Shown here: positions 14,301-24,035 of the stretch, piece after piece
Numbering within the stretch: position 1 is the stretch's first letter
Layout of the letters: each line of letters opens with the position of its first letter
Assembly: GCF_036588685.1 (NCBI RefSeq)
Contig: NC_086374.1
Span: 66,710,457-66,774,456, forward strand
Reading direction: 5' to 3'
DNA length: 64,000 bases
Origin: Mytilus trossulus
Taxonomy: Eukaryota; Mollusca; Bivalvia; Mytilida; Mytilidae
Translations under genes and position numbers: made by a program
The notes under the pieces: generated by a model
Told to the model about the DNA's origin: nothing
Database searches by the model: none
Seen by the model: the letters and a program-made list of their open reading frames with translations, nothing else

Positions 14301-17300
14301 TTAAGCAACTCGTGCAATTGGTTTTTGTATAGGTCTGTTAAATGTTTTATAAATTATAAATTTATGTTTATCATCGTTTTTCCTTTATAAGAAAACCAGT
14401 CGAGTTAAGCAAATGTGCTAAAATCCTTTGAAACCAGGAAAAAAATCAGATTTGTGTTTATACCGTTTTTATATAGAAAATATGACTGCTCAAAAGGCTA
14501 CAACAACTTTTTGCATAACATTTTTCATGCTATAACTTGCTCTTGGAACAACTATATACTACTACTGCTTCCTGTACATTATATACACTTTAAAATGTAA
14601 TCCGATTTATAAAGTCTGATTCCATTACCAAATATTGTAAGGTATAGAAAGAGATTACCTATGATCGAGGATCATACCAAAGGTGTGAAACGATTAGATG
14701 CGCCATGTTGACTTTTTCTTGAAATTTTGCCTCATAGGGTGACGGACTGACTGATTAAGAAACAAATGCAGTGCCCTGAACATGGATCTTTATCACGCAA
14801 ATATTAAAACTAACGCAATGTGTCAATGTGGTTATTTATACGAAAATGCCCAACATTATTTCCTCTCGCGTAAAAATTATACAGTGCAAAGGAATACCTT
14901 ATTTTTTGAACTTAGAAAAGAAAATATACCTACCGACTTTGAAAATTTAATGTACGGCAATGCTTTGTTTACTATTAACATAAACAGGCTAATTTTTATA
15001 AAAGTGTAGAATTATATTAAAGAGACCAATCGCTTTTCATAGTTTATAGACATTATGGTTAAATATATACCAATAACAATGTAATTACTTTTTGTTGACT
15101 TCGAATGAAATTGTTCATTTTTTCCTAAGACATGGATCATCAATTTGATTTTAGTATATAATTCATCAGTTGACAACAACAATTTAACTTATTTGTTTAA
15201 AATACAGTAAAAACTTTCCTTTCGAGGGAATATTTATTCCAAGATTAAAACAACCTACCAGGTAGGTCTATCATAAAAATTTACGGTCAACTCGACTTTT
15301 AGAAATAGATGAGCCATGTCGTTTAAATTCTCGTTAATTTCATGTCTTCATATTAATATTGTTTATGATGTTATTATTATGTATTTCATTTTTGTTCGGA
15401 TATTTATTATTTGTATGTAATGGAGAAGACGTTCTAAGTTGCAAAACTTGTGTCTAATCCTATTGTTAATGTTTTTGGACAATAAAAAATGTTTAAACTA
15501 ACAATGAGCATAGCCCATACCGCATAGTCAACTATATAAGTAGATATAGGAAGATGTGGTGTGAGTGCCAATGAGACAATCCCAATCAAAATAACAATTT
15601 AAAAAGTAAACCATTATAGGTTAAAGTACGGCCTTCAACACGGAGCCTTGGCTCACACCGAACAACAAGCTATAAAGGGCCCCAAAATTACTAGTGTAAA
15701 ACCATTCAAACGGGAAAACCAACGGTCTAATCTATATAAACAAAACGAGAAACGAGGAACACGTATATATTACATAAACAAACGACAACTACTGTACATC
15801 AGATTCCTGACGTAGGACAGGTGCAAACATTTGCAGCGGGATTAAACGTTTTAATGGATCCAAACCTTCTCCCTTTTTCTGAAACAATAGCATAACATCA
15901 CAACATAGAAAACATACGATAAAATATCAATTGGCAGACTTAACTCAATCAAAAAACGTATGATTACACAATGAACGAATAAATTTGATCTGCGATATCT
16001 GAATACAAATGCACAGTTAACTAAATATTAGAGACAAACATTCATGACCAAAAAGCTAACAAACAAATTCAAACACACTGAGAAATATTTAACCAATCAA
16101 TGTTCACTTTAGAAAAAAACGGTTTTTTTATAATCTTGAAGTTTATACAAATGTTGTAAGAATAAGTGAAAAATTGAAGATATTACAAATAATCAAAGCT
16201 GGTGTACAGACAAGATCCATATAAATAAAAAATAACAAAAAAGCATTATAAACTAGTATCAACAGGTCGAATTAATATAAGGCCCTGATATGACAATGTA
16301 AAACAATTCAAACGAGAAAACTAACGGCCTTATTTATATTAAAAAAAATGAACAAAAACCAAATAGGTAACAAATAAACAAACGACAACCCCTGAATTAC
16401 AGGCTCCTGACTCAGTGGACAGGCACATACGTAACTTATATGCATTAATTCATTGGCCAAATATTTTTCCTAGTTCTCAATGTTTCCCTTTCATCAAATT
16501 CGATATATCAATATCACGAATTACGTGTATAGCGAAGTTATACTACTAGTTCCAAGAACTTGTAACCAATTTCACCTGTATGATGCGTATATATATATAT
16601 ACATAAGTTGTACCCACGGAACAAAGTTCCGTATATATAGAATATTGTTTTTTATCCTCTGTCTGTCCGTCTGTCTTAGAAACATATCTAGTTTTCCAAG
16701 TAAAAATGTGGGGACGTGCAGTATGTTTATTATGACACAAGAAACAAATGATTATAATAATTGTTAAACAAGAATACGGATAATTTCTCTGGCGGGATTT
16801 TCCCCCGTGCAGTTAACTGAGTTTGTCTCAATTGATTACTCGGAATTGACACCACAATAGAGTTGTCCGTTTCATTCGACCGTTGACCGCAATTACATGC
16901 TTGATTGATTTACGGTCTTTGTATATCAATCATGGTCCAATTTTCCCTTCTTTTGTTTACATATAAACAAAACAATCAAATGATTATTAATTCCGTGTAA
17001 AACACATTCTCGTTATTTCACGGACGAATATAGTTGCAATTACTAGACTTTTCTTTACATTTTTTCTTGAAACTAAGGAACAAAACAATTAAATTCAGAA
17101 AACTAGTTTGTAAGTCGAGGTAGCAACCTTCAATTTAAAGAAAATATAAAGAAGTCCATAAGTCATGGCACTGTACAACAAAGAGGTCTACAATAGATAT
17201 AGGAAGATGTGGTGTGAGTGCCAATGAGACAACTCTCCATCCAAATAACAATTTAAAAAGTAAACCATTATAGGTTAAAGTACGGCCTTCAACACGGAGC

Positions 17301-18000
17301 CTTGGCTCACACCGAACAACAAGCTATAAAGGGCCCCAAAATTACTAGTGTAAAACCATTCAAACGGGAACACCAACGGTCTAATCTATACAAGTTTAGA
17401 TACCGCATGTAAAACAAAGAGGTAAAATAGACTAAAAATAAATATGAAAAACACATAGAGGTTCACAAGTAATGATAATATGTTTAAAATAACTTAGAAC
17501 CTGAAGACTTATGGTGGTGTATCATAACAAGGTCTACGAGTTAGTATGTACAGTGTAATAACGGAGTTCTGAGACTAAGCATCTTTAGTGAATTTACTGC
17601 ATGTGAAGTTGCCAAAAAATGTAGCTTTATAATTGTAAAGTCAATACAAAAGGAATATATCATAATGGTACTGTCGCAAATAAGCCATGCTTTCTTAAAT
17701 ATATTTTAGTATACGAAGACAGCCGTTTCTAAAAGTAGCAATTCCAACAAATACAACAAAGTTGTATATTTTCCCGCAACAACATGATGAATTAGTTTTA
17801 CAACATATATACTTTTTTTTTTACTTATGATACTATAAAACAAAAAATATTGTCATGGTATCCTATATGTAAAATGTAGAAGTACATTTCATTTATAGGT
17901 ATATATAAATAAAACCCGAAAATATATATACGAAATAATAATTTTACTCACTTGAATTAAAGCTATGAAGTTCCGGTGGAGGCGGCAAAGTGGCGCTCAT
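2112..18000 (-). CDS. NR2E-family nuclear receptor (PNR / NR2E6-like), seven exons
   Basis: Joined minus-strand exons: 17952-18000, 12651-12893, 8379-8487, 5033-5409, 3365-3739, 2919-3089, 2112-2353. All introns are GT-AG and all phases match, giving 1566 nt and 521 residues. Residues 29-94 form a C4 double zinc finger (Cys 29, 32, 46, 49 and 65, 71, 81, 84) with P-box CDGCR, followed by a VQHERSPR T-box. Residues about 108-325 are a long Ser/Pro/Thr-rich hinge. Residues about 330-521 are the ligand-binding domain, with the F-W-P-DQ-LLE-W-ELF signature (339-371), [11 protein letters not shown] (residues 430s), [10 protein letters not shown] and terminal LLCDMFKSS. The ligand-binding domain resembles PNR (NR2E3). 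The P-box and five-residue D-box spacing differ from TLX and PNR and fit my memory of invertebrate NR2E6. Expected role: nuclear DNA-binding regulator in neural or photoreceptor cells, by family only. At 521 residues it is longer than vertebrate TLX or PNR (about 385-410), mainly in the hinge. Confidence 0.93.
2919..3089 (-). CDS. Nuclear receptor exon 6 (ligand-binding domain)
   Basis: 171 nt with acceptor TTTTGTAG and donor GTATGT, phase 1 at both ends. It encodes [11 protein letters not shown], then [16 protein letters not shown], the block most diagnostic for PNR-type ligand-binding domains. Confidence 0.92.
3365..3739 (-). CDS. Nuclear receptor exon 5 (hinge end and start of ligand-binding domain)
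   Basis: 375 nt with acceptor CACTTTCAG and donor GTAAGT. The first half is Ser/Pro-rich hinge (residues 260-325). The second half carries the nuclear-receptor signature: [33 protein letters not shown] and QWSLPID. Confidence 0.93.
3805..4050 (+). pseudogene. Non-LTR retrotransposon fragment (C-terminal zinc-binding end)
   Basis: One open frame of 82 codons ends at TGA 4048-4050 and contains [25 protein letters not shown] and a later HFILDC. This is the Cys/His pattern typical of the C-terminal end of LINE reverse transcriptases. No catalytic domain is present, so it is a 5'-truncated copy. It lies antisense within intron 4 of the nuclear receptor gene. Confidence 0.7.
4180..4390 (+). mobile_element. 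tRNA-derived SINE
   Basis: A tRNA-like head at about 4190-4280 has an A-box-like 'tggtttagcgg' and a textbook B box 'ggttcgaatcc' (4260-4270), then 'cagcgagcc'. A body follows ('ttgtgaaagcaaaatttaca', 'acattgttgggttaatg'), and a TA microsatellite tail (about 4355-4390). The body resembles, from memory, conserved central domains of mollusc SINEs. The head does not fold as a full tRNA gene. Confidence 0.75.
4420..4735 (+). mobile_element. LINE 3'-tail fragments
   Basis: Bases about 4433-4460 end in 'caataaatatttgaatttga', a typical LINE 3' terminus that may belong to the fragment at 3805-4050 split by the SINE. Bases about 4640-4730 ('aacttgtgtctaatac' ... 'aacaataaaatatg') match the 3' end of the LINE relic at 15420-15495. 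Confidence 0.45.
5033..5409 (-). CDS. Nuclear receptor exon 4 (hinge)
   Basis: 377 nt with acceptor TTTTCAG and donor GTAAGT, encoding residues 134-259. It is a low-complexity hinge: Tyr/Pro/His-rich at first ([10 protein letters not shown]), then Ser/Thr/Pro-rich with clusters of acidic and basic residues. It is open throughout and phase-compatible with both neighbours. No known domain is visible. Confidence 0.85.
5737..6295 (-). repeat. Mussel interspersed repeat, inverted copy A
   Basis: The reverse complement matches 7443-8010 nearly end to end. Shared anchors include 'cccctaacgggaaggattgt', 'tctggagctggcatgtcag', 'cctgtcccaagtcaggagcc' and 'ccccatttccattctcaatt'. The two copies face each other across a 1.15 kb spacer inside intron 3 of the nuclear receptor gene. 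No coding capacity seen. Confidence 0.8.
6664..6941. mobile_element. 278-bp MITE with TTA target duplication (PIF/Harbinger-like)
   Basis: Inverted ends start GGGAGCTACCATTTGATTTT on both sides (about 27 bp). They are flanked directly by TTA at 6661-6663 and 6942-6944. A three-base TWA duplication with GG-starting ends is characteristic of PIF/Harbinger elements. The interior holds seven copies of CAGGA, each after an A-tract, spaced 25-31 bp apart (6719, 6750, 6780, 6807, 6832, 6861, 6891). No transposase. Confidence 0.75.
7262..7440 (+). repeat. Copy of repeat R1 (diverged)
   Basis: R1 is the repeat opening with 'ataggaagatgtggtgtgag' and 'tgccaatgagacaactctcc'. This copy keeps 'gaagatgttatatcagtgcc', 'aataaaagta'-like spacing and 'gagcctcggctcacacggaa'. 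It abuts the repeat at 7443-8010. Confidence 0.7.
7443..8010 (+). repeat. Mussel interspersed repeat, copy B
   Basis: It begins 'aaaattgaggatggaaatgg' and includes 'gtcttcaatgtaatgagaaa', 'gaggctcctgacttgggaca' and 'ccctccccctatacctctag'. It is the inverted partner of 5737-6295. The same 5' end occurs alone at 8548, 12060, 29610 and 48920. Confidence 0.8.
8379..8487 (-). CDS. Nuclear receptor exon 3 (T-box and start of hinge)
   Basis: 109 nt with acceptor GTTTTAG and donor GTGTGT. It opens with VQHERSPR, the conserved extension after the NR2E DNA-binding domain, then a hydrophilic hinge segment ending DFDEFFE. The phases (2 bases completing Ala, 2 bases left over) match both neighbours, which fixes this small exon securely. 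Confidence 0.9.
8543..8790 (+). repeat. Two repeat fragments (5' end of the 7443 family, then R1)
   Basis: Bases 8548-8680 begin 'aaaattgagaatggaaatgg'. Bases 8697-8790 are a diverged R1 start ('aggagatgttatatgattgc', 'caatgtgacaactattcacc'). Both lie in intron 2 of the nuclear receptor gene. Confidence 0.6.
10365..10918 (+). repeat. Direct repeat pair of about 170 bp
   Basis: Bases 10365-10540 and 10762-10918 share 'tggaaaacaaaag', 'ataaagttgaattct' and 'gacaaattg'. The same order and spacing in both points to two copies of one element in the same orientation, with about 220 bp between them. Confidence 0.7.
12055..12300 (+). repeat. Repeat copy related to 7443-8010
   Basis: 'ggaaatgaggaatatgtcaa' followed by 'agagactacaacccgaccaa' and 'gggtcttcaacgcagcgaga' parallels the opening of 7443-8010, with a short internal duplication of 'aacccgaccaaag'. 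Confidence 0.6.
12651..12893 (-). CDS. Nuclear receptor exon 2 (DNA-binding domain)
   Basis: 243 nt with acceptor TTTTTCTAG and donor GTAAGT. It encodes the whole C4 zinc-finger domain. The first finger has [15 protein letters not shown] and P-box [12 protein letters not shown]. The second finger has [26 protein letters not shown] and KMNKD. All eight zinc-binding cysteines are present. The start is set by phase: exon 1 contributes one base and this exon two to an Asn codon. Confidence 0.96.
13345..13630. mobile_element. ATTCGAAT-rich palindromic element (probable MITE)
   Basis: Both ends are dense in overlapping GAATTCGAATT-like palindromes. The left end has 'taattcgaactgaatccgaa' and the right end 'gcgaatcgaattcgaattac', which are imperfect inverted copies of each other. 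No clear target-site duplication was found, so the boundaries are approximate. Confidence 0.45.
14048..14760. repeat. Probable mussel interspersed repeat beginning GGGGCACTAGCTG
   Basis: 'ttaaaggggcactagctgcc' and 'agccaagacgccatctacct' match, from memory, a repeat common in mussel genomic sequence. The right boundary is uncertain. Confidence 0.4.
14782..15500 (+). pseudogene. Non-LTR retrotransposon relic (C-terminus and 3'UTR)
   Basis: An open frame from 14782 to the stop at 15007-15009 reads [20 protein letters not shown], then NAQHYF, the Cys/His pattern found at the C-terminus of many LINE reverse transcriptases (CxCG...HxF). Bases 15010-15500 fit a 3'UTR ending '...acttgtgtctaatcctatt' and 'ggacaataaaaaatg'. 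It is 5'-truncated, with no catalytic domain. Confidence 0.65.
15542..15960 (+). repeat. Repeat R1, long copy
   Basis: A nearly intact R1 opening ('ataggaagatgtggtgtgag'), then 'cttcaacacggagccttggc', 'acaagctataaagggcccca', 'ttcctgacgtaggacaggtg' and 'ccttctccctttttctgaaa'. It aligns over its length with 20193-20590. Confidence 0.85.
16255..16440 (+). repeat. R1 3'-part fragment (diverged)
   Basis: 'gtaaaacaattcaaacgaga', 'aataaacaaacgacaacccc' and 'gacaggcaca' follow the order of the R1 3' half, with lower identity. Confidence 0.6.
17197..17400 (+). repeat. R1 5'-part copy
   Basis: Nearly identical to 15542-15740 through 'aaaccattcaaacgggaaca', then ends. It is truncated at its 3' side. 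Confidence 0.85.
17952..18000 (-). CDS. Nuclear receptor exon 1 (start codon)
   Basis: ATG at 18000-17998 with A at -3 encodes [16 protein letters not shown] and leaves one base for exon 2; donor GTGAGT. A short Pro-rich N-terminus before the zinc fingers is normal for the family. The start is inferred from phase and the strong donor, and an upstream noncoding exon cannot be excluded. Confidence 0.8.
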
Positions 18001-18043
18001 AATGTGGCAACAAATAAAATTTATCCTCTCTTCCAGGCACCAT
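17963..18043 (-). promoter_or_regulatory. Overlapping upstream ORF in the nuclear receptor leader
   Basis: An ATG at 18043 lies 43 nt upstream of the proposed start in another frame. It stays open across the main ATG and stops (TAG) at 17963-17965, giving a 26-codon overlapping uORF. It would lower main-frame initiation if the transcript begins upstream of 18043. Its start context is weaker (T at -3, G at +4). Confidence 0.35.
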
Positions 18044-19661
18044 GGAGCAGTTGAGAAATCAGTGTCATTAGATGAGTTGGTGTCACACTATTATCTTTAG
18101 AGTTCAGGTGTGCGTGTGTGTGGAGACAATCGGTTGTGACTTGTCACGTGCTGCTTGAGCAGAAGATGACTCGAGAGCGAACGGTGATTGGTTAATCTTT
18201 GGGAAAACTATGAAGAGGGATGTGTCCACTGGATATTTTTTTAATCTGAGCTCTTAGAGGTATTGACAGATAATTAGCGTTTATTCATTTTTAAATATTT
18301 TTATGCAATAATTTTACTATATTACATGATTATTGACAAATAAACTACTTAATGTATTTAATATTTGAGCGAATAATAGATGACGGCTTAATCCTTCGAC
18401 TTCTATGTGTTGTATTCGTTTTTATAAAAAGGATTATCCCTCATTGTGGATCAGCTTAATTGGTCAACTTTCTGTTATAACACATATTTTTGGAGTATTT
18501 GTTGCCTAGCATGGACGTACATTAGTACATAAAAGATGCATGCCGCGTTGTGTTTTTTGTGTGTTTTTTTTTTTTATTCAATCACTTTCCACAACCGACT
18601 CGTGTGCCTATGCTTTAGTCAATTTAAACTCATAACATATTTGATAATTGTTAACATTTTATGTTTTAATTTAAACGTTTTAACCAAACGTTGCGTTTCA
18701 TGAATGTGAAACTTTGGAAGTGATTTTAAAATACTATCGTTCTACTAAAAAAAATGTTTACGATAATATTTAAATAATATTTATTTAATATTTTCATTTA
18801 AAAATACTATTCGGAAGGTCCAAAGTTTTTTTATAAATTAAGATATGCTTTTATAAGTTGAAAAACAAATTCTTAATAAAAAATATAAGAAAAAGGCATG
18901 GAAATTAAAAAAACAACGCATTTTTATTGGTAAACTAGAAAAAGACCAAAAAAAGTGAACTTTCTGTTGTTTGAATTACTTATGCATCTTAGGTTTAATT
19001 TTATGATTATTTTTTAAAAATAGCAATATATATGTTGTGTACTGATTGAAATGTTTAAAAATTTATAATTTGAACAGATTTTTGTACAAGTTATCAGTGT
19101 TTTATGAACCACTTAACACAAATGGATACTGCAAACAGTTTTTTGTTTCGCATACAATTTCTTCATATTTCCATGACTGTACATGATACAGTTTAATACT
19201 GAACAATTACATCGATACAAAAAAAAATTACAAGAACACAGACTTGATTTTGGTATAAGGAGAGAAATGGAAATAGAATTTAAACCTTTAAGATATCCTT
19301 ATTTCCTGTTTTAAAACAAGGAGAATAGCACTAATTTTTGGGTTGAAATATGTAAATTTAAATTAAACTTAAAGACAGTAAATTGATACATTTTAGGAGA
19401 TAAACTTTTAGTACCTGGTGCAAAAAGGTATTTTTTACAAATAATTTGCACAAACTTGCATCTTGTACACAACATATATATTATATATACATTGAAAATT
19501 ATAATGAACGATAAGTTTCACTTTTGTATACTTTAAGGTTTGAGTATTAAATCCAATTAATATAATGGATTTTATGAGATTGCTGAAAATTTTAAAATCG
19601 ATTTTTGTTTGGCAACTTTCAATATTTGACTCAGAACTGAATAACTGAATAATATGATATA
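18044..19661. other. 5' flank of the nuclear receptor gene
   Basis: Probable promoter side of the minus-strand gene. Bases about 18100-18220 contain CACGTG (E-box, near 18145), CTCGAG and ATTGG (CCAAT-box core, near 18190), all consistent with a promoter but not diagnostic. Bases 18250-19660 are AT-rich with nothing recognisable. Confidence 0.3.
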
Positions 19662-20860
19662 CCGGTGTTATATAGTCATTCTTCCCCCATGCCAGTTTTT
19701 CCCCCGAGGGAAAGACTGGCATGAGCCAATCTTTCCCCCGGGGAAATTTTGGATCATTGTCATTCTTCCCTGCGGAAAGTTGACAATACGTATACATATA
19801 GTAACTTTTCCCCCATGCCAATCTTTCCCCCATCATAGATTTCACTATGTTTATATAGAGTCTGGAAATTAAACCGAACAGTGTCAGAATTAGATTTATT
19901 TATAAATATACAAATTTGTTGTTCAGTTACATTTACGCAAATCTGTCTACAGGTTTATCAATCTGTCTATGAGTCAACAAGTCTATCTTTCTGTTCAACA
20001 GTCTTTCTTTATGTCCCCTAGTCTTTTTACATTTTTAAATGACTGTCTATATGTCCGCATGCAAGGAAAAAACTACTGACTGACCAGAAGTGGTTAAAGT
20101 AATTGTATTTATTTGAATGATACCAAGGGTCCACGAAAGAGAATGGATGTGATCAGAATGTGCTTCGTGTGAATAAATATATAACATGTATGTAGATATA
20201 GGAAGATGTGATATGAGTGACAATGAGACAACTCCCCATCCAAATAACAATTTATAAAAGTAAACCACAATAGGCCTTCAACACGGAGTCTTGGCTCATA
20301 CCGAACAACAAGCTATAAAGGGCCCCAAAATTACTAGTGTAAAACCATTCAAACGGGAAAACCAAATGTCTAAGTTATATAAAAAAAAAACGAGAAACGA
20401 GAAACACGTATAAATTACATAAACAAACGACAACTACTGTTCATAAGATTTCTGACTTAGGACAGGTGCAAACATTTGCAGCGGGGTTAAACGTTTTAAT
20501 GGTACAAAACCTTCTCCCTTTTTCTGAAACAATAGTTTAACATCACAACATAGAAAAACACATATAAATAAATATCAAATGTATATTCACACGATGAAGC
20601 TTTGGTAACTATAAGCTGAAAAAAGTAACTATCATTTAAAAAATCTTATCGTGACGTCGCCGACGTTATATTACAAGGCGGAAAATTTAGCTTATTATGC
20701 TACTTACGGGGGAAAAATTGGCCTGATCCTAGTTTTCCCCTTATAACGCTGAGGGGGAAAAGTAGGATCATGCCAATTTTTCCGGGGGGAAATATTGGAT
20801 CGATCCAGTGTTTCCCCCCGGAAATTTTGGCATGGGGGAAGAATGGCTATAGGACACCGG
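19662..20860. mobile_element. TIR element with internal C-run/ATGCCA motif arrays
   Basis: The left end from 19662 starts CCGGTGT, then TATAG(T)CATTCTTCCCCCATGCCA. The reverse complement from 20860 starts CCGGTGT, then TATAG(C)CATTCTTCCCCCATGCCA. That is about 35 bp at roughly 90% identity. Subterminal regions (19680-19830 and 20705-20845) hold many direct and inverted copies of TTTCCCCC with ATGCCA. No target duplication was found. An R1 copy sits inside (20193-20590), and 19938-20062 is a degenerate 'gtctgtctat' array. Confidence 0.6.
20193..20590 (+). repeat. Repeat R1, long copy nested in the TIR element
   Basis: It begins 'ataggaagatgtgatatgag' and runs through 'acaagctataaagggcccca', 'gacaggtgcaaacatttgca' and 'ccttctccctttttctgaaa'. 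It is colinear with 15542-15960 but lacks about 10 bases of the central part. Confidence 0.85.
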
Positions 20861-23800
20861 ACATGGCCAACTTTTAAAATTGATAGTTTTTGTCGAGCCT
20901 ATCTCACTTTTGTCGCGAAAGCGAGACATAGCGATCCTATATTCCGTTGTCGACGTAGTCCATGTCGGCGGCATCGTCCAAAAATATTCACTCTGTGGTT
21001 AAAGTTTTTGAAATATAAATAACTTTCTAAAACTATCCTGTATCTTTACCAAACTTGGACAGAATCCTGTTTATCATCATAAGATAGAATCCAGAAGCAT
21101 ATTTTGTATAAAAAAAATCCTGTTTATCCGTATTTTACCTATAAATGGACTTAGTTTTATTCTTTCAGTTAACATTACATATATACAGTCTGCAGTTAAA
21201 AAGGTTTATGAAACATTTATTAGATTCATAAACCATCCTGGATTTTTACCATACTTGGACAGAAGCTTCTTACGATCAAAAGATGGTGTCTTGATGAACA
21301 TTTTTATTTTTTTCTTCATTTTCGTCGGGCCTGTGACTATTGTCGCAAATGAGAGTCATAGTGATTATAAATTCCGTCGTTGTCGAGCAGCCAAATGGTA
21401 TCACACAGAAAACATGGACAACAGCTAAAGTAGGCGGAATCATTACGAATTTTAGTGAAGCATGTTTATAAATGCAAAGGTTACACGTTCTCTTGGTGAG
21501 TATAGCAGTATTGTCCCCTTTTTAAAAATAATTTCCCGACATATTTATTACATTATCTGATGATACCGATTTTCATACACTAACAATGTTTCATAAAAAG
21601 TTGCCTTTATCAGGAACACATAAGATGGGAGATTTTTTTTTTTATGATTTCTATGAATTATTTGGATATTTAAAAAAAGAGAATATATTCATACTAAATA
21701 TTCTTTTTCATTTGCACTAGCTATGCTATACGATCCTATCCGACCCCTTCTCTAACGAAGATTGACTTGAAATACTCAATTGGAAAAAAAATCGATTTAT
21801 GATACAAATTGTTATTCTCAAATTTATCTCCGAGATTTTTGTCGAGAAATGAATGCTTTTTTTATGATTAAAATTCGTGGGGGGGGGGGGGGGGGGGTAT
21901 GGATTTTTTTCCAGACAAACTTTTTTTTCGCGATAAGTCGAAAACAATTTTTTTTTCTTTCAATTTTAGCATTACATATAGTGGCAGCTGAGAGTGAAAC
22001 AAATAAAAAAAAAATTCTCAGGGTCAAGAACAAATTATTTTTTTCCAAAAAATCCATAGCCCCCACCCCCCCCCCCCAAAAAAAATCAAATGGTTACTGC
22101 CGAAGAGCCCGACTTGTCGAGTGGATATTTTTTCGTATTTTTGCCAGTCTTGAATTATGTTTCTGTACCTAGAAATGGAATTCTTCTTTTGGATTCCAAA
22201 TTTTTATGTTCTGTTTTTCCTGAACAAATATTATTGTCAAAAATCGATAGCTGACCACTTAATTCCTAACACTAGTCTGGAAAGCTTATAATCAAAACTT
22301 TTCAGACAAGCTTTGGTCACACAAATTCTAATTGATTCGTTTGTTGTTGCCGGCTTGTTAAAAGATTATGGTCACACTTTTCATAAAAATTGTAACATGA
22401 CAAGTCCCACTCGAATCATCAGATATGTGTCTGGATCAAAGTATGTTTGTCAAAATTAGCTTCGTTAATTCACAATAAAGAAATGCACTCCCAAATCAAA
22501 GGTTCCAAAGTTTGTATAACTTGGTCGATTGAAAGTCGACAATTTAGATGAGTTACGAAAATAGTGGTTTCTTTGAGATGAAAAAAAATGTAGGATTTGT
22601 TTTTCCAACTTTATCCTTTACAAATACGTTTTTCAGTCGTTTGGACATTGCATATAAAGTCTTTTTTCAAACTTGATTTACATTTCTTACCTTTGGTTTT
22701 AATGGAAATTTATCGAATTGGGAATCATACTACATCTTCTGATTGTATATTCACAAAGAGTAAACCAGTGGCGGATCCAGAGGGTAGGGGTGTAGTTCGC
22801 CCCCTATTGTTCGCCATTTTTTTTTTTTTTTATATTTTCATGATTTAACAATTTATACAAATTTTTCTCATTAAATCGTCCAAAACTTTATATGTAATTC
22901 GTTTTATTGAATAACGCCTCCGTACACAAGCAAGTATACCCTTTAGCGGAAATTTCGATTATACTTTAACACGGCAGATATTTTTTTGCCTCAGTTTTCT
23001 TATTGTTATAGATATTGTATTGGTTGTACTGTATTTGATTTACAAATGGTCTGCAGTAAAGAAGAAGCCCTTGTTTTGATTACCAAGACCTACGGATACA
23101 TAAAGCTGTCCTCTTTTACGTGCAGAAACGGATAATTCCGTATTTTTCGTTTACTGCCTATTATTTAAACTATGAAAGAATAACCAATTAGCCATAAATG
23201 ATTTTTTGACTGTTAATAAAATGCCTCAAACTATCACTTGGTCATGGATATGAGTGTTTTACTTCTTTTCTTTAGTCACGTTGTTCCGCGGGAAGTATGC
23301 GAGATTATAATAATGTCGGTACTTCAGAATATGTTATAATCAAGACAATCTAAAAATAAATTCAAATAGAAAAATAGCAACCCCTTTTTTTTAAATGTAC
23401 GTCGACCTAGAACATGAGGAAGAAAAGATAAATTAGTCACCTAAAGGATATTTTATTCGAGTGTTATCACGATTAACAATCGTCTATATTTTCCTTTTAC
23501 TTAAATTCATTTCCTCCGTACACTGAACGAAACCAGTTTTAAAATTTATAATAATATATATATTTTGAAGTGTTCATTTTAATTTCATTTCCTCATGATA
23601 ATATTGGAATTCAGTTTTATGGTAATTATTTATTTTTTTCTCAATTGTTCGAATATCGTAAGTTGCATTTTTTTTTGTGCGTTATCCAACTGTTTTCGTT
23701 TATTTGACTGTTTCACTAGCTTGCTATTCAATTTTTCATCTCACAATACTATTTTTCTTTAGTGTAAACATTTGTTATACGGTTTGTCGAGTCTCGGTCA

Positions 23801-24035
23801 GTTGAACATATTTTTGCAGCTGACTACATTGTATATCAGTTTGTGGGAGACGTACAATGATTTTTTTATTATTTTTTCAAATTGTATTCAATTCATTAAA
23901 TCCACAGTTGTAGGTAAAAGAAAGCCGTAATTTTTGTGTTTCTTCAAAGCCATAAAAAAAAGTATCACCGAATGCGAGTCACACAATAGAGGCCACTATA
24001 TGAGCTGTTAATCTTTCCGAAGCTCTTGGTTTCAC
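20861..24035. other. Intergenic stretch with homopolymer and MITE relics
   Basis: No gene found. Bases 21879-21897 are a G19 run and 22056-22077 a C-rich run. Both are joined to 'tatggattttttt' or its complement, forming an inverted pair about 180 bp apart. The right side continues 'aaaaatcaaatggttactgc', resembling the end of the MITE at 6664-6941. Bases 22768-22782 read CAGTGGCGGATCCAG, a hAT-like terminal motif. The remainder is AT-rich and unremarkable. Confidence 0.4.

Larger units (their letters stand above)
12894..17951. other. Nuclear receptor intron 1 (about 5 kb)
   Basis: No additional coding exon is needed by phase or seen. It is filled largely by repeats: an ATTCGAAT-rich element (13345-13630), a repeat at 14048-14760, a LINE relic (14782-15500), and R1 copies at 15542-15960, 16255-16440 and 17197-17400. 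Bases 16450-17190 and 17410-17940 show nothing recognisable apart from a short TA microsatellite near 16590. Confidence 0.5.

Noticed and set aside
19435-19845. Minus-strand frame of 136 codons with repeated GE(K/R)LAWGK-like segments
   Set aside because: The repeats come from the C-run/ATGCCA motif array of a TIR element, not from selection on a protein.
20768-21022. Short frames around 20.8-21.0 kb on both strands
   Set aside because: They overlap the right end of the TIR element and lack start context, splice signals or domains.
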